A DNA stretch of 13,305 nt from Gonapodya sp. JEL0774 (taxonomy: Eukaryota; Monoblepharomycota; Monoblepharidomycetes; Monoblepharidales; Gonapodyaceae). Positions 1-9,800 of the stretch are shown here, piece by piece. The first letter of the stretch is position 1, and each line of letters starts with the position of its first letter. The stretch covers positions 1 to 13,305 of the forward strand of contig JADIIX010000328.1 in NCBI GenBank assembly GCA_027604505.1, read 5' to 3'. A model generated the notes under the pieces. That model ran no database searches and was not told the origin of the DNA. It saw only the letters and a program-made list of their open reading frames with translations. A program made the position numbers and the translations under genes.

Positions 1-70
1 CTGGGAGACGGTTTTAAGTCGCCGAGAATGTGCGTATTATAATTCGATTTCAGTCAACTTTGAAACCCAC

Positions 71-1312
71 TAATATAGCAATATATTCCTCCTCTTCATC
101 TTCCACGCATTCGTAACGGTGCCAGTCGCGCCATGCTTCCTCTCTACATTCTTCGTTGCAAAACATCTGTGTTGCGCAAGCCCTGCAAGGGACACAGTTG
201 GCTGGGAGTGTATCAAGACATCGCGCACAGACATCACGACGGTCCTTAGTGGGGACGGTCACAAATGGTGGTTCGACGAGTACCGAGAGCGGTGGTTGGA
301 GTGCCGTCGCTGCGACAAGACCACGCCCAGCAATTCGTGTCGATGAGATGCAGATATTCGGATGAAGTGAAGATAGGATGGGCTGTTTCGGAGACTGAGA
401 ACGAAGCGTAGAAACTTTTGTCACCGGCTTTGAATTGAAGGAGCTGCCACGTATTTGCTTCCTTGCCGTCGTGAGCTCCGCATCGATACGCTTATGCCAC
501 TTGGCAGCCTCCGGATCTATCGCATTTATAGGCTCGAGAGTTGCAAGAGCGGCGTGGTACGCGATAAGGGATTGGTGTTCCCCGTCTCTATCTGGTTCGC
601 TGGGACGTCGCTCCTCCACCATTCCCTTTATTAGGGCAATTAAATTCTTATTGATTTCAGACATTCGCGCCCTTGAGTCACTACGATTGTTCACAGGGAG
701 TGATTGAGGTGTGTGACTTCGGCTATTCTGGGAGGCGGATGTTTCCACCGAGCTGTCTCGCAGCAGACAGTTGCCTACACGCGTGAGAACTTTCGCCGTA
801 AGGACAGGCCCACGTGCTGCTTGCGGCAATTTCAACACTCGTTCGATGTCCTGAAGGCATTCGCTCCGCATTCCAAGCTCTAGGAGTACCGCAGAACGGT
901 TCGACAAAGCCAGCGCATGAGTTGACGATTCGTTGGGAGCAGATAAGAGAGCCTGAGTATAGAAATCCAGTGCTTTTTCCCAGAGACCATCAGAGAAAGC
1001 GCGATTCCCATTCTGGCGCTCTGTCTCGGCTCGTTCCAGACTCTTCATGTGAAACAATCCTGACGACGACTTTTGTCCCTGTTTACATCCTTCTTTCCGA
1101 GAAATCATTCTACACACGTCGTCATTCCTGCCAATTAGAAGTTGTTGGATAGATTTCAGTCCTTCCTCTACCGCTCGTTGTGCATTGTGTTCTTCATATC
1201 GTCGTCGTGCATTCGTCTCGCAGACACCCTTCAGGGCATCAATCCACGATTTCCACAAGATCTTAGAGTCAATAATGTCATCGACAAGATGCAACATTCG
1301 ATGGATAAGCAT
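71..1312 (-). CDS. SMYD4-like TPR/SET/MYND protein, 5' part (probable lysine methyltransferase)
   Basis: Seen: an open frame of 414 codons on the minus strand. Residues about 90-165 form a TPR-like helical pair (ERQNGNRAFSDGLWEKALDFY, then ALALSNRSAVLLELG). Residues about 318-355 read as the start of a SET domain (SSTRIAGRGLVAA, then VEPPFVTVP). A MYND zinc finger follows, with ligands C362, C365, C376, C379, C385, C389, H398 and C402. TPR followed by SET interrupted by MYND is the SMYD4-type order; such proteins are S-adenosylmethionine-dependent protein lysine methyltransferases. The frame then runs into GTGGGT at 70, and 70-1 reads as a phase-0 intron with a branch-like GTTGACTGA, ending in CAG at base 1. 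The catalytic part of SET (NHSC and GEEV regions) is therefore outside the window. The start at 1312 is the first in-frame ATG; the ATG four codons later (M6) and the one just before the TPR are alternatives. The family call is firm; activity cannot be judged. Confidence 0.88.
870..887 (+). repeat. 18-bp direct repeat, copy 1
   Basis: The 18-mer ATTCCAAGCTCTAGGAGT lies inside the SMYD4-like coding exon, in the TPR region, and recurs exactly at 1969-1986. An exact 18-bp match is unlikely by chance in 13 kb. Confidence 0.6.
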
Positions 1313-1339
1313 TCAGTCTTCCTCGAGAAGAGACCTCAT
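1313..1339 (-). promoter_or_regulatory. Eight-codon uORF abutting the SMYD4-like start
   Basis: On the minus strand an ATG at 1339 opens a reading frame of eight codons (MRSLLEED) whose TGA at 1315-1313 is followed directly by the ATG at 1312. If the transcript starts upstream of 1339, ribosomes would meet this uORF first and terminate beside the main start. It could equally lie within an unrecognised 5' intron. The regulatory role is inference. Confidence 0.35.
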
Positions 1340-2008
1340 GAGTGAAAGATGACCGAGGATGTGGAGATGGACTCGATGATGGACACTGCAGAGTTCAAAT
1401 CAAGTAACAATGGACGAAATGCCAATCGAATTGGCTTAAGTTTTTGTTCACCGGTGCCGCTCGAGGACAGCGATGGGGTAATGGGGTTTGGAGCTGGCAC
1501 TGCCGTTCCAATACGCGGCTCTGCTTGGCACACCCAATTGGAGTCATCTCCAGTTAACCAGCCGGGATCGACCAGAAAGGAGGCGAAATCTCTGCAACAG
1601 TGACTGAGTGATTGAAAATCGGTGAGATTGGTGATGCCATGCTACGAATCAGCTGGAATCATTCGGCGCCATTGAACGGCGAAGACGTTGCCCGGGAGAC
1701 CAGGATGGACACGAACGGACCCACAACTGGGTCTCTCCAAAAAAATCAACTCAGGCTTTAGTTTGGGTGGAAGGTGGGACGATGGAATTGCTGGATCGCA
1801 TGATTTCGTCGGTGACGGATTACAATCCATCGACATCTTCCGTCAACACAAGCTGAAGCGCCCACCAGCTTCGCAATGCAATTTGGAACGTTTGAATCTG
1901 TCTTCTCTTCCAAGATGATTGGTTGTTAAAAGCTTTGCCCATCCTGACCCCACCCACTTGAATGCTTAATTCCAAGCTCTAGGAGTTTCATCTCCACTTG
2001 CCACGCCA
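1340..2008. other. Divergent intergenic region with weak coding-like stretches
   Basis: This 669-bp stretch separates the two divergent genes. On the plus strand an ATG at 1349, with A at -3, opens 84 codons starting with an acidic MTEDVEMDSMMDTAEF. On the minus strand an ATG at 1640 opens 28 codons (MASPISPIFNHS at its start). A 35-nt GT..AG segment (1555-1521 by eye) would join that frame in phase to a Pro/Ser-rich frame that ends at 1336. The two readings overlap on opposite strands and cannot both be trusted. Neither shows a domain I recognise. No TATA box was seen ahead of 2009. Both genes presumably take their promoters from here. Confidence 0.4.
1969..1986 (+). repeat. 18-bp direct repeat, copy 2, just upstream of the CAF-1 start
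   Basis: Exact copy of the 18-mer at 870-887, ending 22 bp before the ATG of the CAF-1 gene, so it falls in its promoter or 5' leader. The similarity does not obviously extend beyond the 18 bases. Confidence 0.6.
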
Positions 2009-5000
2009 ATGCCTCCGAAACCCGCAGTAAAGCACGCCATGAAAACTACCAAAGCGAAATCCAAAACCGCCCTTGCGACGGCCACCGCCTCCCTGCCCCT
2101 CTCAACGTCCAATTCCCACAACTCTTCTAGCCACACCCTCGTGTCCTTTTTCAAGAATGCCGCAACGAAACCTACGGTTATCGATGTGAATAATGGGAAG
2201 GATATCAAGAAGGAAAACGATTTTGATGGAGTGGGAGCTGTTATCGACATTGATGCTGGGGAGGAGTCCGATTCAGCATCTGCTCACGTACCCGAAGGTC
2301 AGTGCAACTACCGTTACTGCAATCTGCCGTTTGAAACACTTTAATGGAGGAATTTTGGTTGCCATGTTGACCTGAACACTGGTCCATCCAATCATTTGAG
2401 TCGCAAATCAGAACAGACACACAGATGACTCAGTTCTATATCGACACAAAAAGCATGGACGAATTAGAGACAGGGAGACCTTCGGCACTCGGAGATTTGT
2501 CACCCCTGTTTTGACCCTCAACATCCACCACAATCTGGTCCTTTGAATTTGGATCAACCGGACTTTGCGCCGACCACTGGAATTTTTGCGCCTGACTCGT
2601 GGCGGTTGCGGTGCTCCTAACGATATACTTTTCATATCTCAGTTCAAAACCCGTCCACCCCTGCTCCGGAAGAGTACTTCCCCTCGATCAAGCCTAAAGT
2701 CCCGGAGAAAAAGAGAAAGGCGGAAGAAGCTGAGGAAGCCGATAAAAGCATTGAAAACGTGCCGGCCACAGGTAAGGTCTTGGACCAGTTAGTGTCCCTG
2801 TTTTCTTTTAGGTCCTCATCTGTTTGTCGTCCCTCTGAAACCTATCCCAAAAAAACTCGGTGTCTTGCGGGTCTGCTTCGCAAACAGTTGAACCCGTGAT
2901 GGCCGAAGGAACGAAAGGTGGGAACCACAGTCTCCGGAACCCGCATCAAAGTCACCCACATCTGTTGTTACTCCAAATTAATCCACCGAAGACTCCATGG
3001 ATGTGGATGTAAAGCTGGAAGGCTTGCCGCAGATCGAAACGGAAAGTCGGTTCCAGCGTAGTTTTCGGTGAACCTTGGATGGGCTTGTTGACGTTTGTGG
3101 TCCGCCTCAGCCGTCGATCCAGACACAGCTCCCAGTCCCGCCAAACGTCCTCGGCTTGAAACATCACCATCATCCAGCTCTGCGATTCCCACAAAGACCT
3201 CCGAGCACGTTGCTCGTCTCCAGTCAGGCCGCGTCCACTTCCGGGAGCCCAAAATCCGATACACCGCCCAGCCGTGGGCAATCACGGAATTGGGACGCTG
3301 GCACAGCTGGGTCGCCCAGCAGAAAGAAGTCGGTGTTACGGAGCTAAACGAGATTCCGGATCAGTGGTTGACGTTGGTTGGAGTGATTGTCCAGGACAGG
3401 TCAGTGCGGTGCAGGGAGAATTTCATCTCCAATTTCTGGCTAATAATGCCAGTGCTTTCGTCGCGTTGTTCCCGTCGACAAATTTTTAGTGAGCTTGAGA
3501 AAGCCACTTTGGCACGTCACGTGCTTGTTACTCTCATCCCTCCTTCGAGTAATGGTGAGGATGACGGTACCTTAACCTCCGACGCTGACGCCGAACCAGA
3601 TGTCCCAGACGATCCTCCCGTTCAAAAGACGAAGAAATCCAAGGGCAAAAAGAAGGCGGCGAAGGATCCGCGAGGCGCGTTTCTGACTCTGCAGGCAGTA
3701 TCCAAAGTTCTGGAGAAGGTGGCGGTTAGGAAGAATTATGGAGTGACGAGAGATGATGGAACAACAAATGCGGTCAGTTGCGTCTCCAGGCGTGGTGCCG
3801 TGATGCTGGGAAAACATTCATGCAAAGCAAATTGACTATGTCGCGTTTCCTTAGTCGCTTTCCATCAATCGTTGGGAAGTCCACGAAGCAATTCTGCGTC
3901 AAGTCTTTCCTGCCTCTGCTGTCGAAGCATTGCTAGGCAGGAGAGCCCGCCGTGACCAGGCTCGTGAAGAACTTCGAAAGCAGCTGGAGGAAATGAGCGA
4001 GGAGGACAGAGAACGTGAAATGGCAAGTGTGAAGAGGAAGAAGAAGGACGGGGAAGCCGACGATAAAAAGGTGAAACGGGAGGTCAAGGATGAGATGAAA
4101 CACGAGGACATGCAGGAACTGAAACAAGAGGTCAGAGCAAAAGGGATGCCCGGTTCGGGAAAGTACCAAAGCTCAACTATGTACCCGTTCTCCCGTCCAG
4201 AGTTCTGATGAAAAGAAGGTTAGACCGCTACAAGACCAACCCCCTCCCCCAAATAAACCTCGGAAGCAGGCAGTACTCGGGTCTTCCGTTGTACCAGTGT
4301 CTTTACCTGTGATTGGAAATTCTGGACTCAGCTCCATATCATTGGCACCAAGTTCCGATCTGGAAGACATGGATCAAAGAGAGAGAGTAGGATCAGCAAC
4401 TCCCAACTCTGCGGAAGTCAAAACTCAACTGCTGGAGAAGGTGGAGAAGGTTGTGGAGAAAGAAGTAGATCCGGTACGTAACTTATTGTGTGGTTCCCAT
4501 CGTTCGTGACAAAGGATCTATTTATGAGGACCACAGAGGAAGGAAGACATAAACTTCATTTATATATTTATTAATATCGCTGACAAAGCCCATTGACGAC
4601 ACGGAGGACATTGAACTCGCGATGCGATGCAGCTAGTCGAGAATGGTTGTGGCATTCCCTTAAAACAGGCACTATCTTACGTTTCCTTTCTCTCTTCCGG
4701 ATTTGACTTGGCTCTCTCTCTGTTACTCACCACGAATCTTTTGCTGTAGGAGAAGGAAGCCAAACGACGTGAGCGCGAACAGAAGAAGCTCGAGAAAGAG
4801 AAAAGGGTGAGTGTCTTCTCACACATTGCGACAAGTGCTGTTTGGTTTGATTGTCCGACACCTTACAGGACGCAGAGAAGCTCGCGATTCAGAAGAAAAC
4901 AGTTGAAGCCAAAACCAAACAGGCAAACTTCTTGAAGAGTTTTCTCACTAAAGCTACTCCACCGAGCGTGCCTGGGTCGGTCGCAAGTCGAGAGTCCACT

Positions 5001-6584
5001 GAAGTGAAGTCCGAATCAGAGCATCGGAGTACTTCTAGCATCAAGAAATTCTCGCAAGCCTTAGAGTTTGCTTTTGAAAAGCAGGATCTGAATGGTGAGA
5101 GTGGGTTATCGTTTTCGTTCAGGGATCTCTCGTTCAAATCTCTCTCGAAACTTGCCGTCCCGGCAGTCACTGTTCATACTTGGCTTTCCACAATCTCGCC
5201 AGCTGCACGTCGTTGTCATCGCACTCGTAAAGTGGTCCCAACTCCAGATGTGATGGAAATAGGCGACACACCTCCAACAACAGGACCCGTGTTTATAGCT
5301 CGCAAAAAATTGTTGCAATTTAGGAGTCTTCTCGATATTGGAGTACGCCCGGCGTGGTGGGGTGAGTCCCTGTTCGTTTTTGTGAATCCCAATAATATCA
5401 AATGAATGATCACAATTATAACAGGACCATTTACGAAATCTTCCTCTGCCGTTCTTCCTCGTCGGCCCTTTGCAAAGGACAACGACCTGGACTATGATTT
5501 CGACAGTGAAGAAGAGTGGGAGGATGAAGAAGGCGAAGACTTGGTTAGTGAAGAAGAGGAGGAAGAGGAAATCAAAGGCAAAGATGCAGGGGAAGAAGAC
5601 GAAGAAGATGATTGGCTTGTTCCTGACGGATATCTGAGTGAGGGAGAAGGGCAGGATGTGGGAGATTCTTCGAGTCGAAGTGAGTTATCTCTCCCATTCT
5701 CATATCTGCATCATGCGATAAAGGGTATTTCGGAAATAAGTCATACCACCAAAGTCCGAGACGAGGCCACGACGGCTTGAACAATTAGTACCCATTGTTG
5801 TCGGTCCGATTTGGGAGGACGAAGATTCGATCACCTCCATTCTCGGAGATTATCAAATCGAATATTTAGTGGAAGGTGAAGACTGCCCACGAAAGCATCT
5901 TTAAGCGATGTGCTTGATATTTAATCTGAACTTAAACATACAGGATCATTGATCGGAATCGATCCCTTCAAGAGCCATTCACTTAACGACTCAGAGCCCA
6001 CTGACACCCCACCGAGCGGAGATATTCAGAGCAATGGAAGCGGGGAAGGAATCTTTACAGATTCCAAGAAGATCGTCATCAAGAAAGGATCCCAACCAAA
6101 GACAATTCCACCAGAGCGGCTGAGCGAACTTGCCCTCTTTGTTCACGGTTGTGCGATGGGCATGGCGAAACTCACTGAAACACTTCTGGCCGAGAAGTTC
6201 CGAGAAGTATCCAAAACACAGCTCGAAGCCAAGATCAAAGAGTTTACAGTTAAGGAGAGCAGAAAGCACTTGTCAGGACATCGAGCCTATTTCGTAAAAG
6301 ATGATGTGTGGACAGCACTGGTGAGTGTCACGCGGGTATGCCCGAAATCACTCGGCACTAAAATTACTGATGCCGACAAAATCCGGGTATGCTGGACGGA
6401 ATAGAATCTGCAAGCACCAACAGATGACGAAGTCAAAATAAAGATAGCTGAAACCTACGTGAAACCTACTCCTTCGGTTGGCAAGGAGTCTGCATCTAAT
6501 GTCGCGGCATCAACACCCCGAATTGTTGAGGACTACCCGACGGGAGAAGAAGATCGAGCAACTCAAAAATGTAATTCAGAATAA
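2009..6584 (+). CDS. CAC1: Chromatin assembly factor 1 large subunit (CAF-1 p150/Cac1)
   Basis: CAF-1 deposits histones H3-H4 on newly replicated DNA in the nucleus, guided by PCNA; this is its large subunit. Phase-consistent exon model: 2009-2297, 2643-2771, 2888-2917, 2992-3057, 3111-3399, 3490-3772, 3855-4130, 4201-4473, 4750-4806, 4869-5361, 5425-5679, 5741-5875, 5944-6320, 6405-6584; 1043 codons plus stop. Landmarks: a degenerate PCNA-binding motif SHTLVSFF (41-48); basic KRPRLE (183-188), NLS-like; charged KER-type segments at 392-454 and 546-580; a second PIP-like QANFLKSFL (582-590); RPAWWG (724-729); the acidic ED core DYDFDSEEEW (751-760) with an acidic tail; LVPIVVGPIWED; and a C-terminal winged-helix region (about 913-982) rich in K/R that would bind DNA. 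These appear in the family's usual order. Least certain: the 30-nt exon at 2888, the long introns at 2298-2642 and 4474-4749, which could hide exons, and a possible extra in-frame intron at 5095-5166. Without splicing, several frames hit stops, but the spliced frame is intact, so I do not call it a pseudogene. Confidence 0.9.
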
Positions 6585-6807
6585 TTCATGGTATATCTCT
6601 TGTCTTACATAAGCGCAATTATCGCAAATCGTGGGTATAGTATGTTCGGTACAAAACAGTGAGGCAAATACACCGATATTAGTTTTAAGCTCGTCATTGT
6701 CCTGCATGGGGGAAGCACAGCGTGTTATAGACATCCGTTTTGTCCAGTGCAGTGGGAGGCCCGAATTGTAACGAAGTGGAGCCCAAATATACGCTGCTTC
6801 AAGCCGT
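6585..6807. other. Convergent intergenic region
   Basis: This 223-bp stretch holds the 3' ends of two converging genes. No gene is evident. A weak minus-strand reading would extend the zincin-like protein: a poor GTGGTG donor inside its last exon, spliced to a CAG near 6702, then 30-odd codons with a hydrophobic end and a TAA near 6606. I do not support it without transcript data. The 3' untranslated regions must be short or overlap. Confidence 0.5.
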
Positions 6808-9800
6808 CTAGAACCACCACGGTCGTGTGCGCGAAGTTATCGTCGTTCTTGATGTTGTGGTACTAAAAACACTAACTGTGAGTAAATGAAGGCGTTCCCA
6901 TATGTAATCGCCACACCCACGACTTTGTGCGTGTAGTGGTAGAGGTCCGAGTAATTCTTGTGCGTGTTGTGGTTCTTGTGGTACTGGTTACAGTGAAGGT
7001 GTTTTCAAAGGCGAATAATGTTATCTCGAGAAATAGAGGGACAAGTAGACACAACAGGCACTCACGTTGGCCTGGGACACGAAGTTCTTCTGGCAGAACG
7101 AAGAAAAATTGGATTCATCCGTCAATAGGAAAAGAGGCCATGTTACTCACGTGTTTGTAGTTGTGGAAACGGGTGTTGTATCTCCTCTGGTTGTCGTGGA
7201 CACTGTAGTAGTGTCGACCCTGCCTCTGGTTGTTGTGGACGGTGCGGTAGTGTCCACTCCGACTTGAGTGGTCAGCGATGGTGAAAAGGTACTTGTGCTC
7301 GTCGATACACGTGGCTCAGCCCCTATGAAGATACCCGACATACTGGGAAGCACTAGCAGCTGGGTTGATGTTCTGGCAGACCTTATGAACAGTGAGTTTG
7401 ATCGCAATAGACTCCTTAAGCAAAGCTCATCATACTAGTAATTGTCCAAGCAGACTCACGACATAGTCACTTCGCTGTACATAAATGATTGGTAGTGTGC
7501 AAATGAGATGGCGTCTTCGAATGTACTCCGTTGAAATTCAAAGAGAATATTATGCCACTCACGATGCAACAATGCTGTTCGTAGAGCTACCCAGTTCACT
7601 AGAAATGATTTAGTCAGTAAATTAAACGCAAAATGCAAAGATCATTGAGGCTCACGAGTTCGTTCTAATGGCATCAGAGGTTTCACGCGTCGTGGAAAGC
7701 GATGTGGGTATAATTGCGGCGATTGTTGTTGTGATGTCCTCAGTGTAAGAAATCCATTCACCAGTAGTCCTGTTTTCAGTGAAAGTGGTTTCAAGAGTGC
7801 CCCTCCTGATCAATGGTTTGAACTCACGCAGTGGTTGTTGGGCTAGCATCTCCAGAAGATAGTATGTCACTTGATGTTAGCGTAGGACTATCCGAAATGA
7901 AAATCATGCATTTGAAAGAAAAATTAGTTTGCAATCCATCTTTGGGTGGAAGACTACTTACAACCTCGTCGGAACTTGTGTTTCCGTTTCCGAGGGAATA
8001 GATTGGAATGAGGTACTCAGAGTCTCAGACGAGGAGCTTTCCGGGACAGCGGGTGCTTCAGATGAGGCGGATTTGATTGAAGTGCTCTCCGTGGACGGTC
8101 CACGGGATGATGCTTCCAATGTCGAGCTTCCAAGAACAGAAGTCGTGCAAGTCGTGCCTTCTGTTACGGTAGCACTTTCCCATACTTCTGCGATGGAACT
8201 CTGACTCGCAGAAGGCGCACTTTCTGTTACGGTGGGGGTTTCCAACAAACTTGATTCAGTCGTGGAGTTCGGACTCACTGAAGTGAGAGGCTCTGAAGTT
8301 GTGGGTGTTTCCACATAGGAGAATTCGGTAGTAGTGATGTGACCTCCGGGAGTCGTGTTCTCCATCATGGTGGGCGTTTTCGAAGAGGTGGTTTCGGTGG
8401 TGCTCTGTCTCTCATAAGTAGTGCTTTCTGTCGGGTTGGGCGTTTCCAAGGAGATGAGGTCGGTTGTGGTGCTGTGACTTTCAAAAGTCGTGCTTTCTGA
8501 CGTTGTCGGCGTTTCTACCGAGATCAATTCTGCTGTTATGCTCGGAGTCTCAGAAAACGGGCCTTCGGTTGTGGTGGGCGTTTCTAAGGAGGTCGATTCG
8601 GTTGGGACCGTGCCACTCTCAGAAGTCGTGCTTTCTGTCGTTGTGGGCGCTTCTAACGATGTTAAATCGGTTGTGATGCTCGGACTATCAAAGGTCGTGC
8701 TTTTTGTCGGGGTGGGCGTTTCCAAGGAGATGATTTCGGTTGTGGTGCGCTGACTTTCGGAAGTCATGCTTTCTGACGTTGTCAGCGTTTCCAACGAGGC
8801 AAATTCTGTTGTTATACTCGAACTTTCAGAAATCATGCTTTCTGAAGTGGTTTGTGTTTCTAAGAAGGTTGATTCGATTGTGGTGCTGTGATTTTCAGAA
8901 CTAGTGATTTCTGTCGTCGTGGTCGGTTCGAAGGAGGTCGATTCGGATGTGGTGCTCCGACTCTCAGAGGTCGTTGTTTCTATCGTTATTTCTGTGGTGG
9001 TCGGTTCGAAGGAGGTCGATTCGGATGTGGTGCTCCGACTCTCAGAGGTCGTTGTTTCTATCGCTATTTCTGTGGTGGTCGGTTCGAAGGAGGTCGATTC
9101 GGATGTGGTGCTCCGACTCTCAGAGGTAGTTGTTTCTGTCGTTGTTTCTGTCGTGGTCGGTTCGAAGGAGGTCGATTCGGATGTGGTGCTCAGACTCTCA
9201 GAGGCCGTTGTTTCTGTCGTTGTTTCTGTCGTGGTCGGTTCGAAGGAGGTCGATTCGGATGTGGTGCTCAGACTCTCAGAGGTCGTTGTTTCTATCGTTG
9301 TTTCTGTCGTGGTCGGTTCGAAGGAGGTCGATTCGGATGCGGTGCTCAGACTCTCAGAGGTCGTTGTTTCTATCATTGTTTCTGTCGTGGTCGGTTCGAA
9401 GGAGGTCGATTCGGATGTGGTGCTCCGACTCTCAGAGGTAGTTGTTTCTGTCGTTGTTTCTGTCGTGGTGATTGATTCCGAGGAGGTCGATTTGGTTGTG
9501 GTGCTCTGACCCTCAGAAGTCGTAGTGTCTGTTGTGGTGGTAGATTTCAAGGATGTCGATTCGGTTGTGGTGCTCTGACTCTCAGAAGTGCTGCTTTTTG
9601 TTGCCGTGGGCGTTTCCGAGGAGGTGGATTCCGTTGTAGAGGTCTGGGTTTCCGAAGTTGTGATAACCGTAGATGTTACCGTGGATGTGGGAGTGGGGGT
9701 TGTGGTCCCACTGACCCAGCAAAGAAACCCATCATATATTTTAGTGTATTTTCGGCACGTATCAGAGATTTGTAACTCACGATGACATTGACGTTGTCTG

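Noticed and set aside
778-783. ACGCGT word resembling a G1/S (MBF) site
   Set aside because: It lies inside the SMYD4-like coding exon, 1.2 kb from the CAF-1 start; none was seen in the actual divergent promoter.
4163-4200. A 38-nt intron with donor GTACC at 4163 in the CAF-1 gene
   Set aside because: It shifts the following exon out of frame. The donor GTCAGA at 4131 gives a 70-nt phase-0 intron and a clean join.
2009-6584. CAF-1 gene as a pseudogene because raw frames hit stops near 2888 and 2979
   Set aside because: Phase-1 introns 2772-2887, 2918-2991 and 3058-3110 remove both stops and keep one frame; all 14 exons sum to a multiple of three with the family's domains in order.
8888-9509. 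Long plus-strand reading frames (about 200 codons) opposite the repeat array, one Cys/Gly/Arg-rich
   Set aside because: They are antisense shadows of the 78-bp repeat. A stop-free unit with a length divisible by three stays open on both strands, and there is no promoter, leader or domain.
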